In this document: positions 16,178 through 25,395 of the stretch, piece after piece
Position numbering within the stretch: position 1 is the stretch's first letter
Layout of the letters: the number at the start of each line of letters is the position of its first letter
NCBI RefSeq assembly: GCF_012849095.1
Contig: NZ_CP051680.1
Coordinates: 1-64,000 of the forward strand
Length of the DNA: 64,000 nt
Source: Cohnella herbarum
Lineage (GTDB): Bacteria > Bacillota > Bacilli > Paenibacillales > Paenibacillaceae
Direction of reading: 5' to 3'
Notes under the pieces: generated by a model
The model's input: the letters and a program-made list of their open reading frames with translations, nothing else
The model's database searches: none
What the model was told of the DNA's origin: nothing
Made by a program: the position numbers and the translations under genes

Positions 16178-16219
16178 AGCGGCTGAACGGGGCAATGAGC
16201 TCCCGTTCAGCCGTTTTTT
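16178..16219. terminator. Bidirectional terminator between the YheC/YheD gene and the glycosyltransferase gene
   Basis: A perfect 12-bp stem, CGGCTGAACGGG (16180-16191) with CCCGTTCAGCCG (16202-16213), is followed by six T. On the other strand it is followed by a run of T opposite AAAAA at 16174-16178, so it can serve both convergent genes. Confidence 0.9.
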
Positions 16220-16254
16220 CCGATCTTTATGACTTGCCTCCGACCGAAGAAGGT

Positions 16255-17352
16255 TTACCGGCGAAGCTTGGCATATACTTGGCTTAATCTTCTGGCCGAA
16301 GCTCCCCAACTGAATCGTTGCAAGCAATCGCTGCGAGCCCGCAGGGCCAATCGCTTGCGCGTGGACCCATCGTTGGCGAGCTTGGCGATCGCGTTGGCGA
16401 AGGGTTGGGCTTGCCGGTAGTTCTTGATTAGAATACCGTTGCGGTTATGTTTCACGATTTCTTTAATGCCCCCGTTGTTCGAGGCGATAACCGGCAATCC
16501 GGTCGACATCGCTTCTACGTTAACGAGTCCGAACGCTTCGTGTTTCTGCGAAGGGCAGACGAGTACGTCCGCTTTCCGGTACGTATGGTGAATTCGGCTG
16601 TGCGGAACGGTACCTAGGAACGTTGCTTTTACCCCAAGCTTGCGAGCGAGGCTGCGCATGCTTCCAAGATAACCTGAACGAGTTGATCCGCCTGCGATGA
16701 TGGCCTGAAGAGGTCGCGAGGAAGCGGATTGCGCCCGTTTTACGGCTTGGAGCAGAACGGGCACTCCCTTGCGCGGGATGACCCTGCCGACGAACAGCAC
16801 CTTAAAGGCGCGACTGGATTGCGACCGGCGCACCGGCGAGAACCGTTTCGTATCGACGCCGAGCCAAACCTTGCGAATTTTGCCGGAGGAACGGGGGAAC
16901 CTGGACGACAATTGTTGCTTAAGAGACGAACTGTTGGCGACGACGACATTCGCTTGAGATAGTCCTTTGGCCGCGGTAGCGCGTGAAGCGTAGGGAGGCC
17001 CTACGAACGTTAAGGAATGCAGGAAGAGAGAAACGGGCGTGCTTCCGAGCGTGCGCTTCAACGGTCCAACGAATCGCGGCCGGTTATCGACTTGTACGAG
17101 GTCGAAACGTTTACCTTTGACAAAACGTTGGACATGGGATAAGTAAGTCATTGGGCTTCCGGTAGGAACCCGGTAAATCTCGACTCCATGGATGCTCGAG
17201 TGGCGGGGATAACGGGAATGCGCCCGGCTGACGATCGTGACGCGATGGTTTTGCGCCAGACGTTTGGCAATCGCCAGTATCGAGATTTCGACGGATCCCC
17301 CTAGGACTGGCGGTACGGGTATTTGCTCGGGGGCCACGATCAAAATATGCAT
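16255..17352 (-). CDS. GT4-family glycosyltransferase, CotSA-like
   Basis: This 365-residue GT-B enzyme has an N-terminal acceptor domain (MHILIVAPEQIPVPPVLGGSVE, with the glycine-rich loop) and a C-terminal nucleotide-sugar domain (KVLFVGRVIPRKGV, then HEAFGLVNVEAMSTGLPVIASNNGGIKEIV, the E-x7-E region). It transfers a sugar from an activated donor. Length and sequence resemble CotSA, a spore-coat glycosyltransferase, and it lies among six YheC/YheD spore-coat genes, so a role in coat or crust polysaccharide is likely. The C-terminus is very basic. ATG 17352 follows a TAGGAG ribosome site. Confidence 0.85.
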   Translation of the reverse strand: MHILIVAPEQIPVPPVLGGSVEISILAIAKRLAQNHRVTIVSRAHSRYPRHSSIHGVEIYRVPTGSPMTYLSHVQRFVKGKRFDLVQVDNRPRFVGPLKRTLGSTPVSLFLHSLTFVGPPYASRATAAKGLSQANVVVANSSSLKQQLSSRFPRSSGKIRKVWLGVDTKRFSPVRRSQSSRAFKVLFVGRVIPRKGVPVLLQAVKRAQSASSRPLQAIIAGGSTRSGYLGSMRSLARKLGVKATFLGTVPHSRIHHTYRKADVLVCPSQKHEAFGLVNVEAMSTGLPVIASNNGGIKEIVKHNRNGILIKNYRQAQPFANAIAKLANDGSTRKRLALRARSDCLQRFSWGASARRLSQVYAKLRR

Positions 17353-17499
17353 GAACGTACATCTACTCCTAACTCTTCGTAATGGTCTTCCAAGCTACAA
17401 CTCAACGTATGTAAGGGAACTGAATTTAGCATGGGACAAGTGCCGTTTTTCCGTAACGTATTTGTTATAATAGAAACAAAAAATGGAAGAGGTGACGGG

Positions 17500-18135
17500 A
17501 TGAGCGTCCAAAATAAACTAGCGACTTCGTTAAACCGTAAAGACGAAGAACCGAACGAACTATTGGCTCAAGCGATCGTAGACGAGGAAGACGGCGAAGC
17601 GATTGCTGAACTGATCGGCTGCTTACGGCATAAGGATAAGAACATCCAGAGCGACGCGATCAAGGTGCTGTATGAAGTCGGAGAGAGAAAACCCGATCTG
17701 ATCTCGGAATATTGCGAAACCTTCGTAGGCCTGCTCGCTCATGCCAACAATCGATTGGCGTGGGGCGCGATGACCGCGCTCGATGGGATCGCGGCGGTCG
17801 ATCCGCACGCCGTGCACGCCTCTCTGCCGATCGTCGTGGAAGCGATGAACAAGGGGTCCGTCATCGTCAAGGATCACGGCGTAGGCATTCTCATCAAGCT
17901 GTATCGAATGGAAGAATACGCGGAAGAGGCTCTTTCCCTGCTGATGGAACAATTGCGGGACTGCCCGACCAATCAGTTGCCTATGTATGCGGAAAATGCT
18001 CTGAAAGCGATTCGAGACACGGACAAAACCGCGCTAGCCGATATGCTGCTGTCGCGGCTTATCGAGATCGAAAAAGACAGCAAGCGCAAACGCGTCGAGA
18101 TCGTCATCAAGAAGTTGGGCGGAGGATCCAGATAG
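17500..18135 (+). CDS. HEAT-repeat protein
   Basis: The product is 211 residues from ATG 17500, behind GAGGTGA; a longer frame from 17431 lacks a ribosome site. It is built of helical repeats of about 35-40 residues: AIAELIGCLRHKDKNIQSDAIKVLYEVGERKPDLI, then FVGLLAHANNRLAWGAMTALDGIAAVDPHAV, then IVVEAMNKGSVIVKDHGVGILIKLY. These fit HEAT repeats, which mediate protein-protein contacts and carry no catalysis. A TATAAT at 17466-17471 may be its -10 element. The partner is unknown. Confidence 0.75.
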   Translation: MSVQNKLATSLNRKDEEPNELLAQAIVDEEDGEAIAELIGCLRHKDKNIQSDAIKVLYEVGERKPDLISEYCETFVGLLAHANNRLAWGAMTALDGIAAVDPHAVHASLPIVVEAMNKGSVIVKDHGVGILIKLYRMEEYAEEALSLLMEQLRDCPTNQLPMYAENALKAIRDTDKTALADMLLSRLIEIEKDSKRKRVEIVIKKLGGGSR

Positions 18136-18235
18136 CCTCTCGGGGTTTTCCTTCGTTGGCGACTTTTAATACATAAGGAAGATAAGGTATGATGAAATCA
18201 AACAGGATGGAAATCAAACATCAGGGGAGACCGAC

Positions 18236-18913
18236 ATGAACGATAAGTTAGGAACGCAATTGCCGCAAGCTGCTATTTTCGATCTGGACGGAACGTTATT
18301 CCAAACCGAGACGCTCCTCGAAACGGTTCATCGGCAAGTATTCGAGACGCTGCGGGAGGAAGGGCTGTACGATAAACCGCTGCCTTCGATCGATCTGTTA
18401 TTGGGATCGTTGGGCATGCTTTTGTCCGATATTTGGTTTAAGGTCATGCCTGACGGTTCGCCGGAAGCGCACGAGAGGGCAAACGCGCTGTTGCTTCAAT
18501 ACGAAATGGAACATTTGGCTGCCGGTCGCGGGCAGCTGTATCCAGGCGTCGTCGAAGCGTTGCAACAGCTTCGCGACCGGGGCATACGGCTGTTCATCGC
18601 GAGCAACGGTCTGGAAGAGTACGTCAAAGGCGTTCCCGCGTTAAGAGGAATCGGCGACCTGTTCGAAGGGATGTACAGCGCCGGAGAATTCTCGACGGCC
18701 TCGAAAGTAGATCTCGTTCGCAAGCTGATGGATACGTTCGACATCGAAAGCGGATGGATGGTAGGCGATCGTTCGTCCGACGTGGAAGCGGGCAAGCGCA
18801 ACGGATTGCTTGTCGTCGGATGCGATTACGCGGGTTTTCGCCGCCAAGGCGAATTGGACGGATCGGATGCGATTATCCGTTCGTTCCCGGAAATATTGAA
18901 GCTGCTGCCATAA
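18236..18913 (+). CDS. HAD-superfamily hydrolase, phosphoglycolate phosphatase-like
   Basis: This 225-residue enzyme has HAD motif I FDLDGT (nucleophile D16, acid/base D18), a helical cap region (about 25-95), motif II in LFIASNG, a lysine in the TASKVDLV region, and motif IV GDRSSDVEAGKRNG. It removes phosphate from a small substrate through an aspartyl-phosphate intermediate. The type-I cap suggests phosphoglycolate- or pyrophosphate-like substrates; the exact one is not determined. GGGGAGA precedes the ATG. It stands alone and ends at a strong terminator. Confidence 0.88.
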   Translation: MNDKLGTQLPQAAIFDLDGTLFQTETLLETVHRQVFETLREEGLYDKPLPSIDLLLGSLGMLLSDIWFKVMPDGSPEAHERANALLLQYEMEHLAAGRGQLYPGVVEALQQLRDRGIRLFIASNGLEEYVKGVPALRGIGDLFEGMYSAGEFSTASKVDLVRKLMDTFDIESGWMVGDRSSDVEAGKRNGLLVVGCDYAGFRRQGELDGSDAIIRSFPEILKLLP

Positions 18914-18927
18914 CCATAACAGTAACC

Positions 18928-18981
18928 ATGAAAGGGGCACAGTCCATGCCGAATTTCCGGCGTGATCTGTGCCCCTTTCAT
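18928..18981. terminator. Long bidirectional terminator between the HAD gene and the YheC/YheD operon
   Basis: ATGAAAGGGGCACAG (18928-18942) pairs with CTGTGCCCCTTTCAT (18967-18981), a 15-bp stem, and the loop contains a second small stem GCCG...CGGC. It lies between two convergent genes and can serve both. Confidence 0.85.
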
Positions 18982-18983
18982 TT

Positions 18984-20168
18984 CTAGAAGGAATAGGACT
19001 TGTCGTCCTCGTCTTGAATGAGTTGCTCTAATCCTACGCTATTATCCCCTAAAGGCTTCTTGCTGCGGGACTCCTTCTTCTGACGGTAGAGCCAGAGCGC
19101 GTACTCGATCGGACGAAGGATCGCTTTGCGGTAAACTTCGCGTTCTCCCGCCTGTCTGAACACTTCGCGCGACGGTTTGGGATTAACCTCGATGAGCCAT
19201 ACTTTGCCGTTCCGATCGATAGCCAGATCCAGCGCTAGTTCGCATAACGCGCCGTAGGTCGCCTCCAAGTGGCGCGCTACTTCGATACCGAACTTCTCGG
19301 CGGTGCCGCGGATTTCGGCGATCGCGGCATCGTTGCCGACCCATTGGCGAAGCAGGGTATTCATCGTGGCTGCTTCTCCTCCGCCATGCAGGTTGGAAGT
19401 AATGCTTCGAGGAGGACCGACGCGTCCCGCGCACCCCGTTACTTCCCACACGCCTGATCCGTTTTTCTGCACGAGCATTCTATAATCGTGAATTCTACCA
19501 TTCGGCAGTTTGATATTCAGACCTTGCTGGACGATGTAACGATCGCCGTGCATATCCCATCGGCTTAGGGCCGAGGCGAGGTTTTTTCTTGCAACGCGCT
19601 TAGGTTCGACAATGCTTCGGGAATGGTTGCGGCCCTGCATGAGCAACATACCGTCCTGTCCCCGGTCAATGCGAAGGATGCCTCTCCCGCCGGTGCCGTT
19701 AATCGGTTTTAAGTAGACGGTCGGGAACTTCTTGAGCATGACCGAGACGTCGTCCACGAATTGGTATAGCTTCGTAACCGGCAGGTGAGAGCGAAAAGAC
19801 GACACTTTATTTAACGTCCGGTAGACGGTCCATTTGTTGCGTAAAGGGCGGTTGAGAAACAGGAGATGGGAGTAACGTTTACGGAAAGCGAGAAGCTGTT
19901 CGAACCGGTGGCTCTTCTGAATTCGGCAACGGTCGTAGATTAAGTTGGGGAAACGCACCCAGCGACGGCCCCATTTTCCCGTAGCGGGATTGTACACCAT
20001 CGCATGAATTTTCCCGCTGCTCTCTTCCACGTCCTGCGGTGTAAACACGAATACGGATATCCCGATCCGTTGGCCCGCGGAGATCATTTTTTCGTACACC
20101 GGCCGTTCTTCAAGCACTTTATTATCAGTCAAATACAAGGTTAGGATGCCAAGTACGGGCTGGGCCAT
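18984..20168 (-). CDS. YheC/YheD-family ATP-grasp spore-coat protein (paralogue 5)
   Basis: This 394-residue protein has a leading domain (LGILTLYLTDNKVLEERPVYEKMISAGQRIGISVFVFTPQDV) and ATP-grasp motifs VYLKPINGTGGRGILRI, YIVQQGLNIKLPNGRIHDYRMLVQKNG and ELALDLAIDRNGKVWLIEVNPKPS. An acidic tail ends DEDDKSYSF. A full AGGAGGTGATC ribosome site precedes ATG 20168. It is the last gene of a five-gene minus-strand run starting at 25395, but a 78-base gap with a small hairpin separates it from the gene before it. Confidence 0.9.
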   Translation of the reverse strand: MAQPVLGILTLYLTDNKVLEERPVYEKMISAGQRIGISVFVFTPQDVEESSGKIHAMVYNPATGKWGRRWVRFPNLIYDRCRIQKSHRFEQLLAFRKRYSHLLFLNRPLRNKWTVYRTLNKVSSFRSHLPVTKLYQFVDDVSVMLKKFPTVYLKPINGTGGRGILRIDRGQDGMLLMQGRNHSRSIVEPKRVARKNLASALSRWDMHGDRYIVQQGLNIKLPNGRIHDYRMLVQKNGSGVWEVTGCAGRVGPPRSITSNLHGGGEAATMNTLLRQWVGNDAAIAEIRGTAEKFGIEVARHLEATYGALCELALDLAIDRNGKVWLIEVNPKPSREVFRQAGEREVYRKAILRPIEYALWLYRQKKESRSKKPLGDNSVGLEQLIQDEDDKSYSF

Positions 20169-20246
20169 GGAGAGATCACCTCCTCGCCGGCTTTGCCGGA
20201 AAGGAGACGATTCGGGGGAGGAAGCGATGTGAAGCGAAAATCGCGT

Positions 20247-21431
20247 TCATGTGGTTATGCCCCCTCTATTCTCATGCTTCAGACGATGGAGATACAGGCT
20301 GTATTGAAAAATCCGCTCCAGCGATTTGTTCCTAATGTGAGGCTCGTCGAATTTCATCGGCTTGGAGTTCGCTTCGAAGAACCATACGTGTCCGTTCGTA
20401 TCGACTCCGAGGTCCATGGACATCTCGCATAATCGATTGTGCGCGGAGCGTTCGATTTGCTTGGCGATCGTAATCGTCGTGTTGCGGACTTTACCGAGAA
20501 CTTTGCCCGCTCTCTCTTTACCGAAGATCGAGACGAGCAGCTTCTCGGGATCATCGATATATCCTCCGCGCGGTACATGCGTAGTAATGCTCGAATCTCC
20601 GGCGACCCGCGCGCCAATTCCGGTTAGCTCCCATTGGCCGACCCCGTTTTTTTGCACCAACGCCCTAAGGTCGAAAGGACGATTGTTCACGGCGGCAAGA
20701 GTGATGCCTTGTTGGGCAATGTAGGGTTCACCGAGAACGTCCGATTGTTTAAGCACGCGATCCCATAAGCGTCTCATCGTGCCCGATCTAAAAGTCCGGC
20801 TCCCTTTTTCTTCTTGAATTTGCAGGCGATAAGGCAATTTCTTATCCGGTTGCACCATAACGGTCATGATTCCGACTCCGGCTTTGCCCCGAACGGGTTT
20901 TAAATAGAGCAACCGATGTTTCTTAAGCAGATCGCCCAGCACGAAAGGCGCAGTTAACCGCTTCGTCTCCGGGATAAACGATTTCGTAGCCTTGTTCTCG
21001 TTCAACCATTGGAATAAGGACCATTTGTTGAAAAAGCGGCGGTTGAATAATCGGATATCCGATTGTTTGGAAATAGCCGCCAGCTTTTTCTTCACGCTCG
21101 GCAATCGCTCGTCTTCCCGTTGCGGGATCCGGTTGTAGATAATGCTTGGTCGCGGATACCACGCCTTGACCCAAGTATCGTCTTCGCGGCGGAAAGTATA
21201 TCCGAGCATCCGCTCCGCTTGGGGCTTCAAGTTCTTCACCGTGACGACGTAAGTCACGATACCCATCTGCTGACCGGTATTGATAAGGTCGACGAAATTG
21301 CTGCGATTGCCGCGAAATAACTGGAACTCGTCTTCGATCGTAAGAATCGCGACGACCGGTTTCTCGGTCATCGCTTCTACTTCGGCTACACCTACGGCGG
21401 GTTTGGCAAGAGGAGATTTCAGAATCGTCAA
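20247..21431 (-). CDS. YheC/YheD-family ATP-grasp spore-coat protein (paralogue 4)
   Basis: This 394-residue paralogue starts at TTG 21431, which overlaps the stop of the upstream gene as TTGA; GGAGGG lies 7 bases before it. After a 25-residue leader comes VVAILTIEDEFQLFRGNRSNFVDLINTGQQMGIVTYVV, then LYLKPVRGKAGVGIMTVM, YIAQQGITLAAVNNRPFDLRALVQKNG and EMSMDLGVDTNGHVWFFEANSKP. In other family members the last segment carries metal-binding Glu and Asn residues, which are kept here. The stop-start overlap supports translational coupling. Confidence 0.9.
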   Translation of the reverse strand: MTILKSPLAKPAVGVAEVEAMTEKPVVAILTIEDEFQLFRGNRSNFVDLINTGQQMGIVTYVVTVKNLKPQAERMLGYTFRREDDTWVKAWYPRPSIIYNRIPQREDERLPSVKKKLAAISKQSDIRLFNRRFFNKWSLFQWLNENKATKSFIPETKRLTAPFVLGDLLKKHRLLYLKPVRGKAGVGIMTVMVQPDKKLPYRLQIQEEKGSRTFRSGTMRRLWDRVLKQSDVLGEPYIAQQGITLAAVNNRPFDLRALVQKNGVGQWELTGIGARVAGDSSITTHVPRGGYIDDPEKLLVSIFGKERAGKVLGKVRNTTITIAKQIERSAHNRLCEMSMDLGVDTNGHVWFFEANSKPMKFDEPHIRNKSLERIFQYSLYLHRLKHENRGGITT

Positions 21432-22804
21432 GATTCATCCCTCCTGCGGAACTTACTCAAGTAGAGACAGTGATCTAGAATATATTCGAGCGAGGCTTTG
21501 CCTTGCTCCTTCAAAGCAGGATGCTTAAAAATCGATCTTCCGGGCTTAGCGTTCGCCTCGAACATCCATACGGCGCTGTCCCGATCTATTCCGATATCGA
21601 GCCCTAGCTCTCCGAGTTGGTGAGAGTAATTGCGCTCGATCGCTTCGGATAGCTTGATGGCCACCGCTTTAGCTTCCCGGAGTACTTCTTCCGCCCGGGC
21701 TCCAAAAGTACGGCTAAGCGCCTGTTCGGGCGTCATGAGGGAGCCGCCGTTCTTGATATGGGTCGTCACGCTGCCTCTGCCGGCTTTCTTGGCGCCGATT
21801 CCCGCCACGACCCACTCGTTGCGGCCGTCCTTATGCATATGAAACCGAAAATCGATCGGGCAGCTGTCGATTTCTACCAATCGGATGCCTTGCTGGACGA
21901 CATAATTGCTCAGATTGCCTCCATGCCTCGTTCTCAGCATTTTCATCAGGCTGTTGAAATTGCTAAAGCGCAACAGGACGTTGCCGGTATTTCTGCGATA
22001 ACGGATAAAATAACCTTTACGCGGGTGGTAAGTTAATCGGTAAATGCCGATACCGAGGCTACCGGCCGTCGGTTTGTAATAGAGAAACTGATGTTTCTCG
22101 AGAAGTTCTTTAATTTTCTCCGGACTGGGATTGTTAATCGATTCGGGCAAATGCTTCAAAGCTTCTACGTCTTTATCTAGCAGACTGTAGACGTCCGATT
22201 TATTGAAGAAGCTCCAGTTAAAGAACGGAATCCGTTTCTTCACGAAACGTTCGCGCAACGCCGTCATCGTCGATCCTACCTCGGCGCGCCTGCTAGGAAG
22301 CCGATTATAGACAACATCGGGCAGAGGTACGACGCGTCTGGTCCAACCGCCTCCGCCGTCGAGGAACCAGCCGTTGATGGTTTCTTGCTGCCAATTGATA
22401 TCTCGCGGCGTAAAGGCGAAGAAATAAGCCTTTTTCTGGCCAAGATGGAGAAGTTGCCTGACGAATCCCGTTCGATCACCGAACGGAGTCGATGAAGCGC
22501 GGGAGCCTCCATCCGTCAAAACCCCGATAAGCGGGCCTAACTGAATTTCCTCGCCTTCGTCATTAGCCAGATAAACGTTGCCGGATTTAGGAACCCTTAC
22601 GGATCGGCGAAGCCCTGCGGACATATAGACATGATGACCTTTACGTTTAATGGTCCGCACCGTGGCGGGTACGATGTCTTTACCAAGCTTGACGTTTACC
22701 GATTTACGTCCGCTCAGCTTGAGCAGCTTCGCGAGCGGGCTGGAGAACCATACGATACGTTCCGGCTGCTGTGTGAAATGGACGTTACAGATGGTCAAAC
22801 TCAT
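21428..22804 (-). CDS. YheC/YheD-family ATP-grasp spore-coat protein with N-terminal beta domain (paralogue 3)
   Basis: This 458-residue protein carries an extra N-terminal domain of about 85 residues (VHFTQQPERIVWFSSPLAKLLKLSGRKSVNVKLGKD) before the shared core (IGVLTDGG..., FLYYKPTAGSLGIGIYRL, YVVQQGIRLVEIDSCPIDFRFHMHKDG, ELGLDIGIDRDSAVWMFEANAKPG). The same two-part layout occurs in paralogue 1 (24028-25395), whereas paralogues 2, 4 and 5 lack the first domain. GGGAGGG precedes ATG 22804. Its start overlaps the previous gene by 20 bases and its end overlaps the next by 4. Confidence 0.9.
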   Translation of the reverse strand: MSLTICNVHFTQQPERIVWFSSPLAKLLKLSGRKSVNVKLGKDIVPATVRTIKRKGHHVYMSAGLRRSVRVPKSGNVYLANDEGEEIQLGPLIGVLTDGGSRASSTPFGDRTGFVRQLLHLGQKKAYFFAFTPRDINWQQETINGWFLDGGGGWTRRVVPLPDVVYNRLPSRRAEVGSTMTALRERFVKKRIPFFNWSFFNKSDVYSLLDKDVEALKHLPESINNPSPEKIKELLEKHQFLYYKPTAGSLGIGIYRLTYHPRKGYFIRYRRNTGNVLLRFSNFNSLMKMLRTRHGGNLSNYVVQQGIRLVEIDSCPIDFRFHMHKDGRNEWVVAGIGAKKAGRGSVTTHIKNGGSLMTPEQALSRTFGARAEEVLREAKAVAIKLSEAIERNYSHQLGELGLDIGIDRDSAVWMFEANAKPGRSIFKHPALKEQGKASLEYILDHCLYLSKFRRRDES

Positions 22805-24053
22805 GAATTACCCTCCCAGGTGTAGCGCAACCGTTACCTGTCGGCGATCGCTGCGCGTCGGTTGTCGCAATTGAGCAACCGTTACCCAGCGGCGATCGCC
22901 GCGTGTCGATTGTCGCAAGTCGAAGCAGGATAGATCGGGCGTAGGACAGCGGTCGTTCCGCGGCGACCCGCGCGGCCTCTTGGCCCGCAGAGCGCATGGC
23001 GTTACGTCCCGGTTTGGAGTTCGCCTCCAAAAACCATAGCTTACCGTTGCGGTCTACCCCGAAGTCTAAGCCGATTTCGGCGAATCTTCCAAAAGTTTGT
23101 TCCAGCCGCGCGACGATCGAATAGGACGATTTTCCGATATCTTCAAGTAAAACCTCGCACCGCCGTTCACCGAAATATTCGGCGAGCACTTCTTTCGCGG
23201 ATGCGGATGTACCGCCTCCATGCAGATTCGCCGTCACGCTTCCGGGCGCTCCGAGTCTGGCCGCGATTCCCGTGCACGTCCAGCGGGAGGAGTTATCCTT
23301 CTGCATGAGGACGCGCAGATCGAACGGCTCTCCCGTCGGCCCATGCAACTGGAGCATGGGCTGCATGAGATAGGCACGATCGCCGATCCAACGTTCGACG
23401 CGTTGCAATGCATCCGCCTCGGTCTCGCATTGCGTTGAGATCGGACGATTGTCGCCTTGCCTGCCCGTCAGCCTGACTTCTCCGTTCCGGGAACGGACAA
23501 TGGAGACGACGCGTTTGCCTTGGCTGCCGGCAATCGGCTTAAGAAAAGCGGAACCGCGATTTTTACGAAGCCAAGTTGCCAACGAGGCCGGACCTTTGTA
23601 GAAGGCAGTGGGCGGGATGAGGTGCTCGAATGCCCGATCCTTCGATAAAATTTCGTAAACCTTACCTTTGTGAGGTAAGCGGCCATTCAAGAAAACGAGT
23701 TTGTTAGATGAGCGTAGACGCCGCATGGCCAATCGGAAGCGGAGCTTCTCCTCCTCCGTATCAGGCCAGGCGCGATCGTACAGAAGGGCGGGGAGCGGCC
23801 GGCGACTCGACTCCCATTGTCGCTTCTTCGGACTCCAATTCCAGCCTTTTACGGTATCGTCTACGGCATTCCACGTCCATGGAGCGAAAGCGAACAATCG
23901 TAAACCGCTGTTCGTGCCGATCGCGTGCAGCCGCTTAATAAACGAGCTTTCCGCGAAAGGAGGATTGCCTTTCCGTTCGCATACGAGAATTCCCAATGCG
24001 GCGTCCGATCGGGCGTTGCCGTTCGTGTTAGAAACCGGAAATGTAACGGGCAT
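22785..24053 (-). CDS. YheC/YheD-family ATP-grasp spore-coat protein with duplicated C-terminal repeat (paralogue 2)
   Basis: This 422-residue paralogue has the core motifs LGILVCERKGNPPFAESSFI, AFLKPIAGSQGKRVVSIV, YLMQPMLQLHGPTGEPFDLRVL and EIGLDFGVDRNGKLWFLEANSKPG. The C-terminus ends in two copies of a 16-residue unit (ATIDTRRSPLGNGCSI and ATTDAQRSPTGNGCAT), produced by a 48-bp DNA duplication and not present in its relatives. The ATG at 24053 lies inside the end of the upstream gene with a weak ribosome site, so translation may be coupled or the start may differ. Confidence 0.88.
   Translation of the reverse strand: MPVTFPVSNTNGNARSDAALGILVCERKGNPPFAESSFIKRLHAIGTNSGLRLFAFAPWTWNAVDDTVKGWNWSPKKRQWESSRRPLPALLYDRAWPDTEEEKLRFRLAMRRLRSSNKLVFLNGRLPHKGKVYEILSKDRAFEHLIPPTAFYKGPASLATWLRKNRGSAFLKPIAGSQGKRVVSIVRSRNGEVRLTGRQGDNRPISTQCETEADALQRVERWIGDRAYLMQPMLQLHGPTGEPFDLRVLMQKDNSSRWTCTGIAARLGAPGSVTANLHGGGTSASAKEVLAEYFGERRCEVLLEDIGKSSYSIVARLEQTFGRFAEIGLDFGVDRNGKLWFLEANSKPGRNAMRSAGQEAARVAAERPLSYARSILLRLATIDTRRSPLGNGCSIATTDAQRSPTGNGCATPGRVIHEFDHL
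22827..22922. repeat. 48-bp tandem duplication inside the paralogue 2 gene
   Basis: Two 48-base copies begin at 22827 and 22875, both with GCAACCGTTACC near the start and a GGCGATCGC core. They encode the duplicated 16-residue C-terminal unit. The length is a multiple of three, so the frame is kept. Confidence 0.8.
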
Positions 24054-25395
24054 ATTGAATCAGCATCCGCACCGAAGGACGGATTTTCCCTTCTTTAAGT
24101 GGTGTATTATCGTTCTTGGAAGGCTTTGAGTTGACTTCGAGAAGCCATACCCTGCCCGAAGTGTCCAATGCGAGATCGATGCCGAGCTCAGCGAAATGGG
24201 CCGGAATGTACGTATCCACGCCCCGGGCGATGTCCAGAGCCGCTCTCGACAGACGCGAGGAAGCATCTCCCCGGAATTGGATGGGAAGATTAGACTTGGC
24301 AACGGATTCCCTGACCGTCGACAGCGTGCCGCCCCTGGCGAGATTGGACACGAAATGGTGGGTTCCCGCCGTTCGGGCAACGATCGAGGTGATGACCCAT
24401 TTACCGCTATAGTTTTTTTGCGTTAAAGCGCGGAAATCCACGGGTCGACCGCCGATTTCTATTAACGTTAGGCCTTGCTGGATAAGGTAACGAACGGTTT
24501 TCATCTTGCCGGCGATCGTTGAGAACAGTTTCACCAGGCTGCTGTAGGATTGTTTCCTCGTTCCGCCGACGGTAGCGTAAGACGCTTGCCAGTTTTCCGG
24601 ACCGATACGGGAAAGTCGGATGATGCCTTTGCCCAAGCTGCCTCTTACCGGCTTCAGAAATACGGAACTGTATCTAGAGCACATGCTTTTGAGCATCGTA
24701 TAGTTCTGAAGGGAGTGAGATTCCGGTAAGTATTTTTGCAGGGAACCGTCTTTCTTCAGCGCGTCGAACACTTCGGACTTGTCGAGAAACTTTTCATTAA
24801 ACACATGGGCTCCGAATCGGTGCTTGATTTCCCGCATGAACTGTTGAACGAGCGGGCGGTTTTCCAACTTGCGCGAGGTCAGGCGGTTGTTGACGACGTC
24901 GGGCGCGGGAAGCGTCATTCTATGCCAGCCTTTGGTGTATACCCAGCCCTCGACGGAAGACAAATTCGACCCGATCGCGTTCGGCGTAAAAAAATACACG
25001 TAAGCGCCTTGGCTTCTGCATGCATCCGTCAGCTCGCGGCAGAACATCGTGATGTCTCCGAAAGGTTTTTCCGACTGGACCGGATTATCCCGGCTGATCA
25101 TGACTCCGATGAGCGGACCGAGCGCGAGCGTTCTCGTCGTTGCCTGATACAGGATGCGAAGCGGAGTACCGGAAAAGATGCCCATTCTGCGAGCAAGGGT
25201 CTGGCTGATCCTTAGCCCTTCGTAACGGGGCACGGGGACGATCGTGACGGAGTGACGGAAAGAACCGAACTGTAAAGCAAGATGCTGCTGGGCAGGTATT
25301 TTCAACTGCTTCATCAGGGTTTCCCCCAGCATCAGGACGTCATCGGACAATATTCCGGAACTGATGACCTGGACGTCGATTTTCGGGGTGGACAT
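24028..25395 (-). CDS. YheC/YheD-family ATP-grasp spore-coat protein with N-terminal beta domain (paralogue 1)
   Basis: The product is 455 residues from ATG 25395, chosen because GGAAGGAG sits 8 bases upstream; a GTG at 25413 lacks one. An N-terminal domain (VQVISSGILSDDVLMLGETLMKQLKIP...LARRMGIFSGTPLRILYQ, about 1-100) precedes the core: IGVMISRDNPVQSEKPFGDI, VFLKPVRGSLGKGIIRL, YLIQQGLTLIEIGGRPVDFRALTQKNY and ELGIDLALDTSGRVWLLEVNSKPS. It heads the five-gene operon, whose members overlap or nearly touch down to paralogue 4. Family members are associated with the spore coat, so mother-cell expression is likely, but I do not see a convincing sigma-E or sigma-K promoter. Confidence 0.9.
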   Translation of the reverse strand: MSTPKIDVQVISSGILSDDVLMLGETLMKQLKIPAQQHLALQFGSFRHSVTIVPVPRYEGLRISQTLARRMGIFSGTPLRILYQATTRTLALGPLIGVMISRDNPVQSEKPFGDITMFCRELTDACRSQGAYVYFFTPNAIGSNLSSVEGWVYTKGWHRMTLPAPDVVNNRLTSRKLENRPLVQQFMREIKHRFGAHVFNEKFLDKSEVFDALKKDGSLQKYLPESHSLQNYTMLKSMCSRYSSVFLKPVRGSLGKGIIRLSRIGPENWQASYATVGGTRKQSYSSLVKLFSTIAGKMKTVRYLIQQGLTLIEIGGRPVDFRALTQKNYSGKWVITSIVARTAGTHHFVSNLARGGTLSTVRESVAKSNLPIQFRGDASSRLSRAALDIARGVDTYIPAHFAELGIDLALDTSGRVWLLEVNSKPSKNDNTPLKEGKIRPSVRMLIQYARYISGF

